This document shows positions 22,551-33,612 of a stretch of DNA of 64,000 nt, one piece after another. Within the stretch, counting starts at the first letter, position 1. Every line of letters starts with the position of its first letter. Origin of the DNA: Azolla caroliniana (Eukaryota > Polypodiophyta); assembly GCA_043228905.1 (NCBI GenBank), contig JBHGNT010000003.1, forward strand, positions 20,708,001-20,772,000, read 5' to 3'. The translations under genes and the position numbers were made by a program. A model generated the notes under the pieces. The model was not told where the DNA came from, made no database searches, and saw nothing but the letters and a program-made list of their open reading frames with translations.

Positions 22551-25500
22551 TCATTCCCCGCCCGTCGGTTCTTCCTCGGTTTCAGATCGTTCGTCGTCGC
22601 GGTCCAGGTTAACCGGATCCGGCTCGTCGTCGTGACGCTTCTTGAACGCTTTGATCCGCTTCCCAGCTACCGGTATCGCCATTCTCGTGCCGTCGAGTTC
22701 CGCCAGATGGTACGTCCCATTGTCGTTGGCGCTTTGGACCACGTAAGGCCCGAACCACCTTCTTGCAAACTTCCGTGTCGCTCGGTGCTGGTTGTCGAGG
22801 CTGCTGTCGTAGACTAGCACCCAGTCGCCTTCCTCGATCTTCTTTGGTCGGAGCCGGTGCGTCCGGTCGAACTGGGCTTTGTTCCTCGTCCTTGCCGCAC
22901 GAAGCTTTCCCGCAGCCTGCTCCACGTCTTCCGGTCTTCTCTCGAGCTGTCGTATGCGCGCCGCCAACAGTTCCTCCCGGCTCATCTCGTTTTTCCAGTC
23001 CATGGTTGCCCATGAGGAGATTGTACGTTCCATCGGCATGATCGGCTTCTACCCAAACATGAGCTTTGCCGGCATGAATCCGGTTACCGAACTGTGCGTG
23101 GTTCGGTCCGCCCACAACGCGTAAGGCAACAGCCGCGGCCAGTTCCCGACTTGACCTCCGCATGCCTGAACTAACGCCTTGACGATCGGTCCGTGTCTGC
23201 GCTCCACCTTCCCATTCGCCTCCGGATTGTACGCAGTGGTAAGCGAGAGCTTGACTCCTAGCCGGTCGAACAACTCCTCAGCCTCTTCGGCGTCCAACTC
23301 CTCGCGGTCAGCCACGATCTTCCCGACGCACCCGTACTGGCATATCACGTCCTCGATCAGGAACCGACATACGGCCGCGGTCGTTTTGTTCTGAAGGGCT
23401 CGGCCTTCCACCTGGTTCGTCAGATCTTCCCGAGCCAGGACCAGATACCGCATCTGTCCTACTCCCATCGGCATCGTCACCAGGTCTACCATCCATTTGA
23501 AGTGGATGGTCGGAGGGTACGTAGGGTGAAGCTCGTCCCAATGTCGGACTATGGAGTGCATCTGACCGCTCTCACAAGTTGTCACGAACCGATGCACGTC
23601 CCGGTACAGTCCCAGCCACCAGTACTTCCCCTTTATCTTCTCGAACGTGGCCCACTTCCCACGGTGTCCAACCCAAGGGCTGTCGTGGTAGGCCGTCAAC
23701 AGCTCCTCCTGTTCTTCCTTCATCGTCACCACCCGGAGCGGGACGTCGTTCCTCTTCTTCGGGTGCTTCCATAAGTATCCGTCCCGGAGAAAGAATCAGT
23801 ATGCTTTCTTCCGGATCCGGTTGGCCTCGTCCCTCGTCCATGACGCATCCGGCGTCATTGTCCTCAAAAACCCACCGATCTGTAGCCACTCGCCGTCGTA
23901 CTTGCTCTCGTCGAAGCTGTTAAGTGCCGGAGTGCTCGTCCCATCGGTTGTCACGTACGCCGCCTCGAAGAAGTCCACGCCGACTTCTTCGTCCTCCAAA
24001 ACCATGCCGCCCTCGTCATCAAACCTCGCCCTCGAAAGCATGTCGGCCATGGCGTTGTCCTTTCCGAAAATGTGTCGTATTTCCGGGTCCAGGGACTTGA
24101 TGTACGCTATCCACCTGAGCATCGCCAGGTCCGGTGTCGCGCATCCGGAAACCATGCCGAGAATGGGCAGGCAATCCGTCTCGATAATCACTTCTGTCCC
24201 GATCAGGTAGTCTTTGTCGACCTTTACTGCCGAAACGATACCCCAGAGTTCGCGTTTAACCTGGGCGTACCCTCGCTGTCGCTCACTGAGGACCTTCCCG
24301 CCGAATCCGATCGGGAACCGAATGCCGTCCTCGTCTTCTTGGTTGACGACCCATCCGATCCCGGTCGGACTCGTATCCACCGTTATGTAAACCGGGGTAC
24401 CCTTCTCGTAGACAGCCTTCCGGAGCGCCGGTGCTGCCGCAAGAGCTTCCTTCAGCTTCCGGACCGACTCCGTGTGCTCGTCTCGCCACCCGAATTTTCG
24501 CCCCTTCTTCAGCAACCCGTATAGCGGTTCCGCAACGTGGGTGTAATGCGGGATCCATATGTGGTAGAATGCGCATGCCCCTAGGAACCTCCGAACTTCC
24601 GTAACCGAGCTACAGTTGGTCTTCATCGCGGAGATGGCTTCTACCTTTGCCGGAGACGGCTTCCAGCCATATGGTCCACATAGGTGTCCGACCACCAGGA
24701 TTTCTGATTGCCCGAAGGCCGATTTCTCCCCGGAGAAGGTGAGCCTCGCATCCTCTAGCCTTTGTAGCACCTTCTCGCAGTCGTCGATGTGTGTTGCCAC
24801 GAATCGCCGGCATCCGTCCGGCCCGAGTGTCGCGTCCTTCTCTTCCACCGGGCACCCCTTGATCGGGATGTCATCTAGAAATGGCATGGTGATGTCCGGG
24901 ATGCAGTCCCTCAGTACCTTGTTCATTGCATTCACCATGTGGGCCACCGAGTTGGTCCCTCCTTGCGGCAGGGTACACATTCGCACTAGGCCGAGGGGAG
25001 TTCGCATCGTCGTAATGTCTCTACTCTCCACGGCTAGCTGGAACTGGTCGTACCCCGAGTACAGATCACCGACCGAGTAAATCGACCTTCCGGCAAAGGC
25101 CTCCGCGAACTCGTCTATGGTCGGTCCGATTCCTGCGTTCCGAATGGTCACTCTGTTGACCGGCTGCAGGTCTTGAATGAAGCGCAATGTTCCGTTTTTC
25201 TTTGGTACGGTAAACCATCAGTTCGAGTATGGGGCACTCGACGGTTCGAGAATGCCCATATCGACTTTTTGCCTCAATAGCTCCATCAACTTCGAGATGT
25301 GAGCTCTCGGTACTAGAATCGGCTTGAGATTCCACGACACATGCAGTACCGTGAATATCACCATCGGCTCCACGATTGTCGGGTCTACGCACATGATCTC
25401 TTCCGGTGAGAATGCGAAGGCTTTCCCGTGCCTTCCGAGCATTCTCCGAAACCGGTCTTCCTCCGCCGGCAGTAAGAACCCGCCCCCACCGATTTTGAGC

Positions 25501-26060
25501 TCCCAGAGCGTCTCGTCGGTGAAGGTGTGTCCTATGCAGACCGGATCTCGTAAGCTGGGGTCCGACGCAACCCCTCTGATTCGGGACTCGCTGCCCTCCG
25601 GTAAGTGTGCCGCGACTGGCCTTACCTTCCGGTCCACAGTCTTGTACTTCGTGCTAACTCAGGCCGTCCGACCCGACCGGAGCCCCTGACTGAAGTTCGC
25701 GATGACTTCGTACATCTCTTCGGAACATACCGGTATCGTCCGGTCTTCATTACGGTTTTCTCCGGCTACCTTCCTCAGCATCCCCAAGGTGTCGTCGAAG
25801 GAGACCGCCTCCACAGCTCCGCTGATTTCCTCGTCCGGGCCGAGAACTCCGCACGCTCGAAGTCGTACTTCCGCCCTTGCTTTTTCTCGGCCAACGATGC
25901 CGACTATCATACACCCTCCGTTGTCGGAGAAGCAAAAATTTCCACCTACCGTACAGGGTTTCTTCGGTTTCGGTTCTATCGTACAGTTGTGGGGTCTTTC
26001 CTGAGTGTTCGAACTGTCTCGGCCCCACGCCTTGGCAGCCCTCTCTAAAAATCCTCCCGG
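22551..26060 (-). pseudogene. gypsy-2 pol: RT, RNase H, integrase in one frame with four stops
   Basis: A single minus-strand frame runs from about 26060 to 22551. It has an N-terminal linker, then RT (DLQPVNRVT, GDLYSGYDQFQL, catalytic PFLDDIPIKG), RNase H (VYITVDTSPTGIGW, IETDCLPILGM, KDNAMADMLSR) and integrase (HHCC remnant, MVDLVTMP, VADREEL, AYNPEANGKVERRHG). Stops interrupt it at 25659, 25218 and 23796 (all TGA) and 23049 (TAG), and the frame continues in register after each. The first integrase Cys pair has lost its second Cys. Its frame is -1 relative to gag-protease. Confidence 0.88.
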
Positions 26061-27573
26061 TTCTCGCCACCGAGGGATTCGCGGTTTCGCTCGTGGTTCA
26101 GTCGCACCGTCAGAAATTGGACCGAATGGCGCCCGTCCTGGCTTTTGACCCTCGCGTAGGCCGAACCGTTGTCCAGCACCTTGGTCTCCATTCGCGCCGC
26201 CGTGATGTATGGTTCCCCTAATATGACCGGGTGCGAGGACGTCTCCTGTACGAAGAAGTGCTGGTCAATCTCGACGTCGCCGATCTTGACTCGCACGTTC
26301 GGGCAGGCCCCATGCAGTTCCTCGGTGGCGCGCGTCGCCGCCCGTATCTTCCACCCGTGCTTGGTGTTGATCGGCCACTTTCCCTTCTTATAGAAGTCCA
26401 TGGACATCAGGTTTATTTCCGAACCGTGGTCCACCAGTGCCACCACCGGTTCCTGAACATCTCCGATCTTTACCGGGGTCTCCGTGGTCGCTCGGGCCCA
26501 GTGCGGCCTTGAATAGTGGCTCTCCGCCCACTCATCTTCCAGCGCCATGTCGTCGATGTGCGTCGTCCGCACCTCCACCGGTCTTTCCGGTTCCGTCTCC
26601 GTCGACAGCCTCTTCTGTTTCACCAGGTCCACAATGGAGTCGTGGAACTCCTTCTGGGCGATCCCTAGCACCTCCCGCAACGACAGCTCCACTTTGCTGT
26701 CGAGGATCCGTTCTTCTAGGACCTTTCGTAGGTCTGTGGTCCTTTCTATTTTTGTCCCCAGTCGGTATCCACCCTTCCTGGGGTTATCTTGCGCGCTGGA
26801 CCCACCGGCTTCGTTCCGTCGTTGCCCGAATCGGGTCTCGTATCGCTGTGAGGGCTCGGCCGCTCCGGCTTTCCCCACTCGTTTGTCTTCTACCAGAGCC
26901 TCATAGTTCCGGCAGGCGGCTTCTACGAAGCCCGTCTTCTCCTTGACCGGGTCGCTCCACCCGGTTATTTCCCGGACCCGTCTCTCAGCGCGGTTCACTT
27001 CATCTTTCCTCAGTCGTGCGCCGGCGAGGCCTTCCAGCATTGCCGACCAGGATCCGGCTTTGCTCTCCTTTCGGGCCTCGCTGCCCCCGACCCGAATACC
27101 AGCCGATGCCGAGTAGTGGACGGTCTCCACGTGTTGGGCCGCTGCCTCTTCCATCAGTCTCTTCATACCTCCTTGCTCGTCGTTTCGGTTTAGGGCCCTT
27201 CTGGTGTCACTGGCGTGCACCCGGCCTTCCCACAGGTACACCACCCGGTTCCTCAATGCCTCTTCGAAATTGCCGTAGTCCTTTCGAATGTGGCCGACCT
27301 CGTCGCACCACATGCACCTGTTACCTGCTGCCGGCCGTCGGTCACGAGCCGGTTCGCCGCCTTCCCTTCGAGTCTGGGCGATCTGGAGATCCTTTATCGC
27401 CCGCGTCAACTCCTCCAGCGCTGGTCCTCCGGACGAGTCATTGACCATGCCGGTCGAAGCCGAACCGGTTTCGAGCCACTCCCGGGTCTCTACCCTTCGC
27501 CCTTGCGGTGCCGGTTCAAGCCTCCTTGCAGTGACAGAGCCCGCACCGGCCGCTCCATTGTCAGCCCATTCTC
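26045..27573 (-). pseudogene. gypsy-2 gag C-terminal part and protease
   Basis: The downstream half of gag, after the copia insertion. A knuckle CMWCDEVGHIRKDYG near 27270-27310 has Tyr in place of the last Cys (C-C-H-Y), consistent with G-to-A on this strand. A retropepsin site ALVDHGSEINLMS follows near 26400-26440, and 'HPVILGEPYI' matches the protease C-terminal motif. The frame ends at TAG (26045-26047) in the run ATTTTTAG, where the pol frame overlaps at -1. Confidence 0.82.
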
Positions 27574-28212
27574 TGTTGGGATTACGGTCCCTCCGGATGG
27601 GATGGTCAGATGTCCGGGAATTGGGAATGAAGACCCGAATGAGTAGTACCCGGTATCAGAGCCGGATGATGAAGACCCGGTTTCGGATCCGGATGATGAA
27701 GACCCCGACTACGGAGCCGGATGACGAATGTACCCGGAGAGAGATCCGGATGCGGGGACATATTTGTGAATATGTTTGCCAAGGGCCCTCTAGGCTATAC
27801 TTGTAAATAGCCCGAAAGTCATATGTGTATAAATATGACTTAGGGCAAACAGTTTTGTTGTTGTTGCTCATTTTTCTGTTTTCCACTTAGAGGGAGCGAA
27901 GTGAGAGCAGCCGAGAGAGAGAGTGAGAGAGAGAGAGAAAGGAAGAGGTCGACGCCTCTGTGTAATACCGCCGCCTGTGGCGAGGACAGCGAGCTCAAGG
28001 TCGTCGCCTTGCAGCTCGCCATTGTACATTCACTGCGTATAGTGATAGTTGGAGTCTTGCACTCCCGTGGTTTTTCCCGTCTAGGGTTTTCCACGCTAAA
28101 CCCTGTGCATTCGAGTCTCTCTCTGTGTTTTCGATTTACTACTGCATTGATTCGCGTTTCCTCGGTTGTGGCCGAGAGGTGAAAGTTTTTTTGAAAGCGT
28201 AAATCTCTAACA
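27574..28212 (+). repeat. 5' LTR of the copia element
   Basis: 639 bp with a TATAAATA box at 27828-27835 and a GA-rich stretch near 27915-27945 in the likely leader. It differs from the 3' copy at three positions, all in the first ~150 bp. Confidence 0.95.
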
Positions 28213-28215
28213 ATC

Positions 28216-28227
28216 TGGTATCAGAGC
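28216..28227 (+). promoter_or_regulatory. Primer-binding site of the copia element (tRNA-iMet)
   Basis: TGGTATCAGAGC, a perfect match to the usual plant initiator-Met primer site, lies three bases after the LTR. Confidence 0.92.
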
Positions 28228-28243
28228 GACTGCAGTGCAGAAA

Positions 28244-31200
28244 ATGGAAGGCGGCAGCAGCGGGCAGCCGGGGATGATAGTGCTGAATGCGCAGAACTAC
28301 GCCGACTGGAAGATAAAGATGGAGGATTTGCTCATTGTTCGGGACCTGTATGAACCGATCGACAGGTCGGAAATACCCAAGGGGGTACTTGAGACGGAAT
28401 GGAGGCTTCTGAACCGGAAAGCCGTTGCAACCATTCGGCAATACGTCGACGTGAGCGTTCTACAACATGTGGCGAACGACACCAACGCATATGAGATGTG
28501 GCAGAAGCTGTCGGGCCTCTACGAGAGGAAGAATGCGTTGAACAGGACCTCCCTGATGAGGAAGATAGTGAACCTCAAGTACCGGGACGGCGAGAGTATG
28601 GTGGAACACGTAAGCACGTTCATGGGATTCGTGAACCAGCTTGCGGCGATCAAGTTCCCGTTGGAGGATGCAATGCAAGCCATCATCCTGATGTGTACAT
28701 TGCCGGCAAGTTGGGAGAACTTGGTGGTGACTCTCAGCACCTCCTGCACCGAAGATAACTTGTCCCTACAAACGGTAAAGACAAGCATTTTGAACGAAGA
28801 AGCGCGTCGGAGAGATAAAGAACCGGCCTCCGATCCGAAGATGCTGCTTGCCGAATCGGATCGGGGAAGACAACGGAACCGGAGTCCGCAAAGACGGGAG
28901 AAGTCGGGGACCCGGTCGCAGTCAAGAGGAAGGCCCACATGCTTCCACTGTGGGAAGCCGGGGCACTTCCGAAAGAATTGTCGGCATTACCGAAAAGACA
29001 ACGGAGCCGACGACACCGATTCGAAGAAGTCTTCGGAACGGAACGGAGCTTACCGGGGAGCCACGGACCGGAATGGTTCGGATCGGCGAGGGCAGGACCG
29101 GAAAGGAACGACGGCACTCGCGGCAAGTGAAGAGGAGATCATGCTCATCACCGAAGAAGGTGAACTAAACATTGCCGGCGATGAGACTACCTGGGTGGTT
29201 GATTCCGGAGCGTCGTTCCACCTGACCCCGGAAAGAAGATACTTCTCATCCTACACAGCCGGTGAGCATGGCTGTGTTCGGATGGGAAATGAAGGTATGT
29301 GCCGGATTGCCGGCATAGGAGACGTGTGGTTGACAACCTCGACCGGATGCAAAATGTTGCTGAAGGATGTCTGACACGTTCCGGAGGTTCGATTGAACCT
29401 GATTTCGGCCGGGAGGCTAGATGATGAAGGCTACACAGGTAGCATCCGGAACTGCGTAATGAAGTTCAGCAAGGGGAGCCTGATAGTGGCTCGGGCCCGG
29501 AAAGTCAACACACTGTACCTTATGAATGCCTGGTTGTGTCCGGAGGAGTTGAACGTGGCAGCCGACACTGCCGGTGAGCTGTGGCACAAGAGACTGTGCC
29601 ACATGAGTGAGAAGGGGATGAAGAGGCTTGCAGAAGACAACCTTATTCCAGTGAAGCATGTGCACCTGGAGAAGTGCACCGATTGCCTGGCCGGTAAGCA
29701 GAACCGAACCTCCTTCCACTCAAGGCCACCGACGAGACGTAGCGCACCATTGGAGTTGGTGCACACTGACGTGTGTCAAGTAGAAACGAAGTCACGTGGC
29801 GGAGCCCAGTACTTCGTGACATTCATTGATGACCACAGCCGGAAGCTGTGGACGGCACCACTGAAGACAAAGGACCAAGTGTTGTACGTCTTCAAAGAAC
29901 TCCACGCGAGAGTGGAAAGGGAATCCGGCAAGAAGTTGAAAGCGATACGAGCGGATAACGGAGGGGAATACCGGGGGCAGTTCGAGGAGTACTGTCGCTC
30001 GAAGGGAATCCGGCTCGAGTTTACTGTGCCGAAGACGCCGGAACTAAACGGACTGGCCGAGAGGATGAACCGGACCATAATGGAGAGGGTCCGGAGTATG
30101 CTGGCGCATGCGAAATTACCCAAGGGGTTTTGGGCTGAGGCAATGTCGACGGCGACATACGTGATAAACAGATCACCCTCAGTACCTTTGGACGGAGACA
30201 CGCCGCAGAGACTGTGGACCGGTAGGGAAGTATCCTACCGGCATCTGAAGGTGTTCGGGTGTCTCGCATATGTGCATGTGGCAAAGGACCGGAGAGGAAA
30301 GCTAGATCCAAAGACCCGGCCATGCATATTCCTCGGTTACGGCGATGACGAGTTCGGCTACCGAGTATGGGACCCGGTCGACAAAAAGATATTCCGGAGT
30401 CGTGATATCATCTTCATGGAGGACAAGACACTCGCCGACTGGGAGTCGGAGAAGAAGATAAAGAGCTCCAAGTCGACCGGTGAGGATCAACTCTACGAGG
30501 AGCAGTCCCGACCGGCAAGGGACCGGTTAGCACTCGAGGATCCGGCCGAAGACGGTGAAGAAACAGAACCGGCCGAGGAAGATGAAACTGATACCGGAAC
30601 CGGCCCCGATCCCGAAATGGATTCGGATGAAGAGGAAACGGAGGAGCCGGTTACCGAAGCTCCGGAACAGAGATATCCTCTAAGAGAGAGAAGGCCCCCC
30701 CGGAGATTTCCGGAACCAGAGCACGTGCTGCTAACCGACGAGGGGGAGCCGGAGAGTTTTGAAGAAGCAAAGCTTGACACCCATAGCCACAGGTGGTTAA
30801 GTGCCATGCAGGAGGAGATGGATTCCCTGCATGAGAACCACACATATGAACTTGTGGAGTTGCCGAAAGGAAAGCGGGCACTTCGAAACAAGTGGGTGTT
30901 CAAGCTGAAACCGGGAGATGCCGGAAACCCCCCGAGATACAAAGCCAGGATCGTGGTGAAGGGGTTCCAGCAGAAGAAGGGCGTTGACTTCGACGAGATA
31001 TTTGCCCCGGTAGTGAAGATGACCTCCATCCGGACGGTGCTGAGCATAGCGGCAAGCATGGACCTCGAGGTAGAACAGATGGACGTGAAGACGACATTCC
31101 TTCACGGTGACCTCGAAGAAGAGATCTACATGCAGCAACCGGAAGGATTCGAGAAGAAAGGGAAGGAGCACCTGGTATGCCGGTTGAAGAAGAGCCTTTA

Positions 31201-32317
31201 CGGATTGAAGCAGGCTCCCCGGCAATGGTACCGGAAGTTCGACTCTTTCATGACCAACGAAGGGTACCACAAAACGCAGTCCGATCACTGCGTGTTTGTG
31301 AAGAAGTTCGAAGGAGGAGACTTTCTAATACTCCTCCTGTACATGGACGACATGTTGATCGTCGGACGGGACCAGGTCAAGATACGGATGCTGAAGAAAG
31401 CGCTTCACCGAACCTTCTCAATGAAGGACCTGGGTCCGGCGAGGCAAATACTAGGGATGCACATCATCCGGGACCAGAAGAAGAAGCAGTTGTGGCTGTC
31501 ACAGGAGAAGTACGTGACAAAGGTGCTTCACCGGTTCAACATGTCGGAAGCAAGACCGGTCGGGTCAACCCTCCCGGCAAACTGCAAACTGTCCAGCAAG
31601 CAAAGCCCCAAGACAAAGGCTGAGAAGGAGGACATGATGAAAGTACCATATGCCTCTGCCATCGGAAGCTTGATGTACGCAATGGTGTGTACAAGACCGG
31701 ACATAGGATATGCAGTCGGAGTGGTGAGCCGGTACATGAGCAATCCCGGCAAAGAGCACTGGAACGCGGCCAAGTGGATACTCCGATACTTGAAGGGCAC
31801 GGCAAACGTGTGCCTCCGATTCGGCTCCGGTAAGCCCGAACTCGACGACTTTACCGATTCGGATATGTCGGCTGACGCAGATACCAGCCGGTCCACATCA
31901 GGGTATGTGATGACGTATGCAGGGGGAGCTGTTTCGTGGCAGTCGAGGCTGCAGAAGACGGTTGCGTTGTCAACCACGGAGGCGGAGTACATGGCGGCTG
32001 TTGAAGCCGGCAAGGAAATAATATGGATGAAGGACTTCATTAGAGAGCTCGGTATCCGGCAGGAGGAGTACCGACTCTACTGCGACAGTCAGAGTGCCAT
32101 CCACCTTGCGAAGAATGCGGCCTATCACTCCCGGACGAAGCACATCCAGAGAAGATATCACTGGATCCGGGAAAGGATAGAAGACCAGGAGTTCGTGCTG
32201 ACGAAGATCCACACGGACGAGAACGGGTCAGATATGCTGACCAAAGTGCTCACACCCGACAAGCTGGAAGCGTGCCGGAAGAGGGTCGGACTGGAAAGAC
32301 ATCCCATGCCGAAGTGA
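28244..32317 (+). pseudogene. copia gag-pol polyprotein with one in-frame stop
   Basis: One frame of 1358 codons from the ATG at 28244. Domains in order: gag (NYADWKIKMEDLL); zinc knuckle CFHCGKPGHFRKNC near residue 232; retropepsin VVDSGASFHLT near 319; pre-integrase LWHKRLCHMSEKGM; integrase core with HTDVC, ADNGGEY and a later Glu (from ~505); RT with MDVKTTFLHGDL near 944 and the catalytic YMDDM near 1033; RNase H with DSDMSAD near 1204 and STTEAEYMA. A TGA at 29372-29374 (codon 377) falls between protease and integrase, and the frame continues in register. Everything else looks intact, so this is a very recent casualty. Confidence 0.93.
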
Positions 32318-32327
32318 AGGGGGAGCT
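32316..32327 (+). promoter_or_regulatory. Polypurine tract of the copia element
   Basis: GAAGGGGGAGCT directly precedes the 3' LTR start TGTTGGG and overlaps the end of the gag-pol frame. Confidence 0.85.
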
Positions 32328-32966
32328 TGTTGGGATTACGGTCCCTCCGGATGGGATGGTCAGATGTCCGGGAATCGGGAATGAAGACCCGAATGAGGAG
32401 TACCCGGTATCAGAGCCGGATGATGAAGACCCGGTTTCGGATCCGGATGATGAAGACCCCGGCTACGGAGCCGGATGACGAATGTACCCGGAGAGAGATC
32501 CGGATGCGGGGACATATTTGTGAATATGTTTGCCAAGGGCCCTCTAGGCTATACTTGTAAATAGCCCGAAAGTCATATGTGTATAAATATGACTTAGGGC
32601 AAACAGTTTTGTTGTTGTTGCTCATTTTTCTGTTTTCCACTTAGAGGGAGCGAAGTGAGAGCAGCCGAGAGAGAGAGTGAGAGAGAGAGAGAAAGGAAGA
32701 GGTCGACGCCTCTGTGTAATACCGCCGCCTGTGGCGAGGACAGCGAGCTCAAGGTCGTCGCCTTGCAGCTCGCCATTGTACATTCACTGCGTATAGTGAT
32801 AGTTGGAGTCTTGCACTCCCGTGGTTTTTCCCGTCTAGGGTTTTCCACGCTAAACCCTGTGCATTCGAGTCTCTCTCTGTGTTTTCGATTTACTACTGCA
32901 TTGATTCGCGTTTCCTCGGTTGTGGCCGAGAGGTGAAAGTTTTTTTGAAAGCGTAAATCTCTAACA
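32328..32966 (+). repeat. 3' LTR of the copia element
   Basis: 639 bp, ends CTCTAACA followed by TTCTC. TATAAATA at 32582-32589. Confidence 0.95.
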
Positions 32967-33569
32967 TTCTCGCCGTTTGTCGAAACGGCCACAGACTCTC
33001 TTAACCGCAACCCAGTCGGTCGTCAGTCCGTCTTCGGTTTCCAGCAAGGAGCCGACTTGATCCCGGTCCCGCTCGTCCACCGACTTGACGAACAGTAGGA
33101 CCCGGCTCGTATCCAGAACGGTTCGGTCAAGCGCCGAAAGGCGCGCAAAGCGTTCCTCAAACTCCCGGAGGAGTGCCGACGCGTTTCTTCCCTTGCCGGG
33201 GGACTCCACCCATCCCATGAAGTCCCGTTTCGAAAGCCGGAGCGCGTCGTCCAGCCCGTATTTTTCTAGGAGTCGGCCTTCGAACTCCTCCCAGGTACGG
33301 CTCTCCTCCCGTACCTCGAGCACCTCCACATGGATGCTCGGCATCGCCACTCGAGGGAACCCGACAAGACGCCTCTCTTCCGGAATGTCCCGCATCAGCA
33401 TTTCTGCCCCGTAGGACGCCAAATACTTCGTAGCATCCTTTCCGCTGAACCGGCCGATCGTACCGACGACCACCTCAATGGCTCTGTCGAGGGCGCCGGT
33501 GCCCTCGCGTGCGCTCAATATCTGATCCACGGCCGAAGCCATGGCCTCCGCCAGATCCGACCCCTTCAT
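32967..33569 (-). pseudogene. gypsy-2 gag N-terminal part
   Basis: From the Met at 33569 the minus-strand frame gives a charged gag N-terminus with 'TWEEFEGRLLEKYGLDDA', similar to retrotransposon gag. It is cut by the copia at 32966. Joined to the part starting at 27573 with one TTCTC removed, the frame stays open. The open frame also extends upstream through the primer site into the LTR, which is probably chance in GC-rich DNA. Confidence 0.8.
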
Positions 33570-33591
33570 CTTCTGCTCTTCTGCCGCCTCC

Positions 33592-33609
33592 TTCACGTCG
33601 GGTTCACCA
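33592..33609 (-). promoter_or_regulatory. Primer-binding site of gypsy-2
   Basis: Read on the minus strand, TGGTGAACCCGACGTGAA begins three bases after the LTR end. TGG at this place is complementary to a tRNA CCA end. It is not the iMet site used by the other two elements, and I cannot name the tRNA with confidence. Confidence 0.65.
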
Positions 33610-33612
33610 AGA

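Larger units (their letters stand above)
27574..32966 (+). mobile_element. Ty1/copia LTR retrotransposon, youngest of the nest
   Basis: Two 639-bp LTRs (27574-28212 and 32328-32966) begin TGTTGGG and end CTCTAACA. TTCTC flanks them at 27569-27573 and 32967-32971. Only three LTR differences were seen (about 0.5%). An iMet primer site and a clean polypurine tract are present. One long gag-pol frame with integrase before RT (copia order) carries a single in-frame stop. It inserted in the gag of gypsy-2, in the opposite direction. Confidence 0.96.

Noticed and set aside
22609-27806. Many plus-strand frames of 100-170 residues
   Set aside because: They are antisense shadows of the GC-rich gypsy-2 gag-pol frames on the minus strand; none carries a motif.
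29372-29374. Programmed stop-codon readthrough in the copia
   Set aside because: Plant copia elements normally use one continuous frame, and the stop lies between protease and integrase instead of at the gag end. A point mutation is simpler, pending comparison with other copies.
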